Source: Alphaproteobacteria bacterium
GTDB taxonomy: Bacteria > Pseudomonadota > Alphaproteobacteria > Rickettsiales > RI-342
Length of the DNA stretch: 7,723 nucleotides
Direction of reading: 5' to 3'
NCBI GenBank assembly: GCA_020851915.1
Contig: JADZBT010000088.1
Location: 1-7,723, forward strand
The translations under genes and the position numbers were made by a program. The first letter of the stretch is position 1. Each line of letters begins with the position of its first letter. The notes under the pieces are model-generated. The model made no database searches. It was not told the origin of the DNA and worked only from the letters and a program-made list of their open reading frames with translations. Shown here piece after piece: positions 7,168 through 7,723 of this stretch.

Positions 7168-7215
7168 GACTCTTTCCAAATCCCAACTATTAGCTAGCCC
7201 CAAAACGGGCCGCAG

Positions 7216-7244
7216 AAATTACCTTCATAGCACATGAGAGTCAA
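7216..7244 (-). promoter_or_regulatory. rpsT promoter
   Basis: On the minus strand, TTGACT (7239-7244) and TAATTT (7216-7221) are separated by exactly 17 bp. The -35 box is in the CTTGAC form favoured by alphaproteobacterial housekeeping sigma factors. Transcription should begin near 7209, giving a leader of about 42 bases before the rpsT ATG. The -35 box overlaps a GANTC site (7238-7242), so CcrM-type methylation could touch this promoter. It probably also feeds the downstream rhodanese and dnaA, for which I found no better promoter. Confidence 0.7.
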
Positions 7245-7376
7245 GCGGTATTTTCGATAAAAAATCCACGCGGTTACAGGCGTTTTTTTGGCTCTCGGCC
7301 GCCTTGCTTTCCGTGGGTTTTTACTGCTCTCTCCCCTGCGCCGCAACGCAGATTCGGAAGCTAGCAAAAGCAAAAG

Positions 7377-7385
7377 TTATCCACA
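7377..7385 (+). promoter_or_regulatory. perfect DnaA box
   Basis: TTATCCACA matches the consensus TTATNCACA at every base and the preferred E. coli R1 form exactly. It lies immediately before a strongly AT-rich tract on the plus strand, the arrangement expected for origin melting. Confidence 0.75.
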
Positions 7386-7501
7386 ACGGGAAAAAAAAGA
7401 AATTAACATAATGTTTAGTTTTCAGTTTATTACCAAATGCAGCAAAATTCGGCGCTTGACAGCGAGATAGCTTCGCCTCACGCAAAATCAGCGGCTTAGG
7501 G

Positions 7502-7516
7502 TTAAGGTTTTTTTAA
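7502..7516 (+). promoter_or_regulatory. putative CtrA binding site
   Basis: TTAA, seven bases (GGTTTTT), TTAA: an exact match to the TTAA-N7-TTAA site of the alphaproteobacterial cell-cycle regulator CtrA, which in Caulobacter silences the origin. A TTAAC half-site-like sequence lies at 7403-7407. The T-rich spacer makes chance occurrence easier, and whether this organism has CtrA is unknown from the window. Confidence 0.45.
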
Positions 7517-7538
7517 GGACGGGAATGCCCCACGCTTT

Positions 7539-7616
7539 TGTCATCCCCGCGCATGCGGGGATCTCAGGCCATTATGCGTATGTAGCCTGAGATCCCGGCA
7601 CAAGGCCGGGATGACA
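7539..7616. repeat. interspersed-type palindrome downstream of mutM
   Basis: Near-perfect arms TGTCATCCC...CTCAGGC (7539-7569) and GCCTGAG...GGGATGACA (7585-7616) surround a 15-base loop. Each arm contains its own smaller hairpin: CCCCGCGCATGCGGGG on the left and CCCGGCACAAGGCCGGG on the right. This cruciform-like layout with GTCATCCC/GGGATGAC ends resembles short non-coding repeats scattered in several proteobacterial genomes; that is recognition by appearance, not a database result. It lies just after the mutM stop codon and might help end that transcript, but no T-run follows on either strand. No target-site duplication is visible. Confidence 0.75.
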
Positions 7617-7623
7617 CAGGGCA

Positions 7624-7723
7624 CTATTTCTGGCATTTTGGGCAGAAGAACGTCGAGCGCCCGCCCTGCGTGATGCGTTCGATAGGGGTTTTGCAGGTCA
7701 TGCAGGGTTCTTTTTCGCGCCCA
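7624..7723 (-). CDS. mutM: formamidopyrimidine-DNA glycosylase, C-terminal end only
   Basis: The last 32 residues of MutM (Fpg), the bifunctional glycosylase/AP lyase that removes 8-oxoguanine and formamidopyrimidines from DNA. The fragment is the C-terminal zinc finger, with Cx2C, 16 residues, then CxxC (CMTC ... CPKC), and the conserved QGGRSTFFCPKCQ that contacts the DNA backbone. The catalytic N-terminal Pro and the helix-two-turn-helix are outside the window, so activity cannot be judged. The frame ends in TAG. The Nei family has a similar finger, but the QGGRSTFFCPKCQ wording favours MutM. Confidence 0.93.
   Translation of the reverse strand, partial: GREKEPCMTCKTPIERITQGGRSTFFCPKCQK

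Larger units (their letters stand above)
7245..7538. other. gene-free region, candidate replication origin (oriC)
   Basis: I see no credible gene between the rpsT promoter and the palindrome next to mutM. The region holds one perfect DnaA box (7377-7385), then a tract at 7391-7440 with only 10 G/C in 50 bases, which could be the unwinding element, and a perfect CtrA-type site (7502-7516). Four GCAAAA motifs (7364, 7370, 7442, 7482) flank the AT-rich tract. Mirror-image AAAAATCCACG-like (about 7260-7270) and CCGTGGGTTTTT (7311-7322) sequences might be degenerate boxes. Its place in the rpsT-dnaA-dnaN-recF-gyrB cluster fits an origin. Against this, only one perfect DnaA box is visible, whereas many origins have several; the call is inference. 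Confidence 0.5.

Noticed and set aside
7168..7203. Longer rpsT start at 7203
   Set aside because: It would begin within a few bases of the predicted transcription start, and the S20 family starts at MAYHKSAEK.
7288..7470. Plus-strand frame of 60 codons in the putative origin
   Set aside because: It runs through the DnaA box and AT-rich tract, has no ribosome binding site and low-complexity Lys/Ser content.
7456..7487. Plus-strand TTGACA as a promoter
   Set aside because: The -35 match is perfect, but no -10 box occurs at 16-18 bp and no gene follows on that strand; a role in origin transcription is possible but unsupported.
7539..7616. CRISPR repeat or intrinsic terminator
   Set aside because: There is a single palindrome with no regularly spaced copies, and no T-run follows on either strand.

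Overview
The window is a bacterial chromosome-replication cluster from an alphaproteobacterium. Every convincing gene lies on the minus strand, so transcription runs from high to low coordinates. In that direction the order is mutM (3' end only), a 456-bp gene-free region, rpsT, a possible small ORF, a single-domain rhodanese, dnaA, dnaN, recF and gyrB (5' part only). The alphaproteobacterial call is inference. It rests on the mutM/rpsT/dnaA neighbourhood, the wording of the S20 and GyrB proteins, a CTTGAC-type -35 box, GANTC sites near replication genes, and a TTAA-N7-TTAA sequence of the CtrA type. I cannot name a genus.

Left part (1-4621): gyrB is cut off by the window edge before its conserved C-terminal tail. 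It starts 6 bp after recF, so the two are probably co-translated. A 152-bp gap separates recF from dnaN and is almost filled by one long imperfect inverted repeat that reaches the dnaN stop codon. Middle (4622-6708): dnaN has its own likely promoter and lies downstream of an 11-bp perfect hairpin that follows dnaA. dnaA sits close behind a small rhodanese gene, with which it is probably co-transcribed.

Right part (6709-7723): the 192-bp rpsT-rhodanese gap holds several hairpins, three GGGGGAG motifs and a possible 32-residue ORF. rpsT has a clear sigma-70-like promoter. Between rpsT and mutM lies the best candidate for the replication origin: a perfect DnaA box beside a 50-bp tract with only 10 G/C, plus a perfect CtrA-type site. 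A second, different interspersed-type palindrome separates this from the mutM stop.

Together the genes supply initiation (DnaA), the sliding clamp (DnaN), gap repair at forks (RecF), supercoil control (GyrB), oxidised-base repair (MutM) and a ribosomal protein. The core genes are ordinary. The parts worth a second look are the intergenic ones: the putative origin, the rhodanese and its leader, the two palindromic elements, and the GANTC-containing hairpin between dnaA and dnaN.
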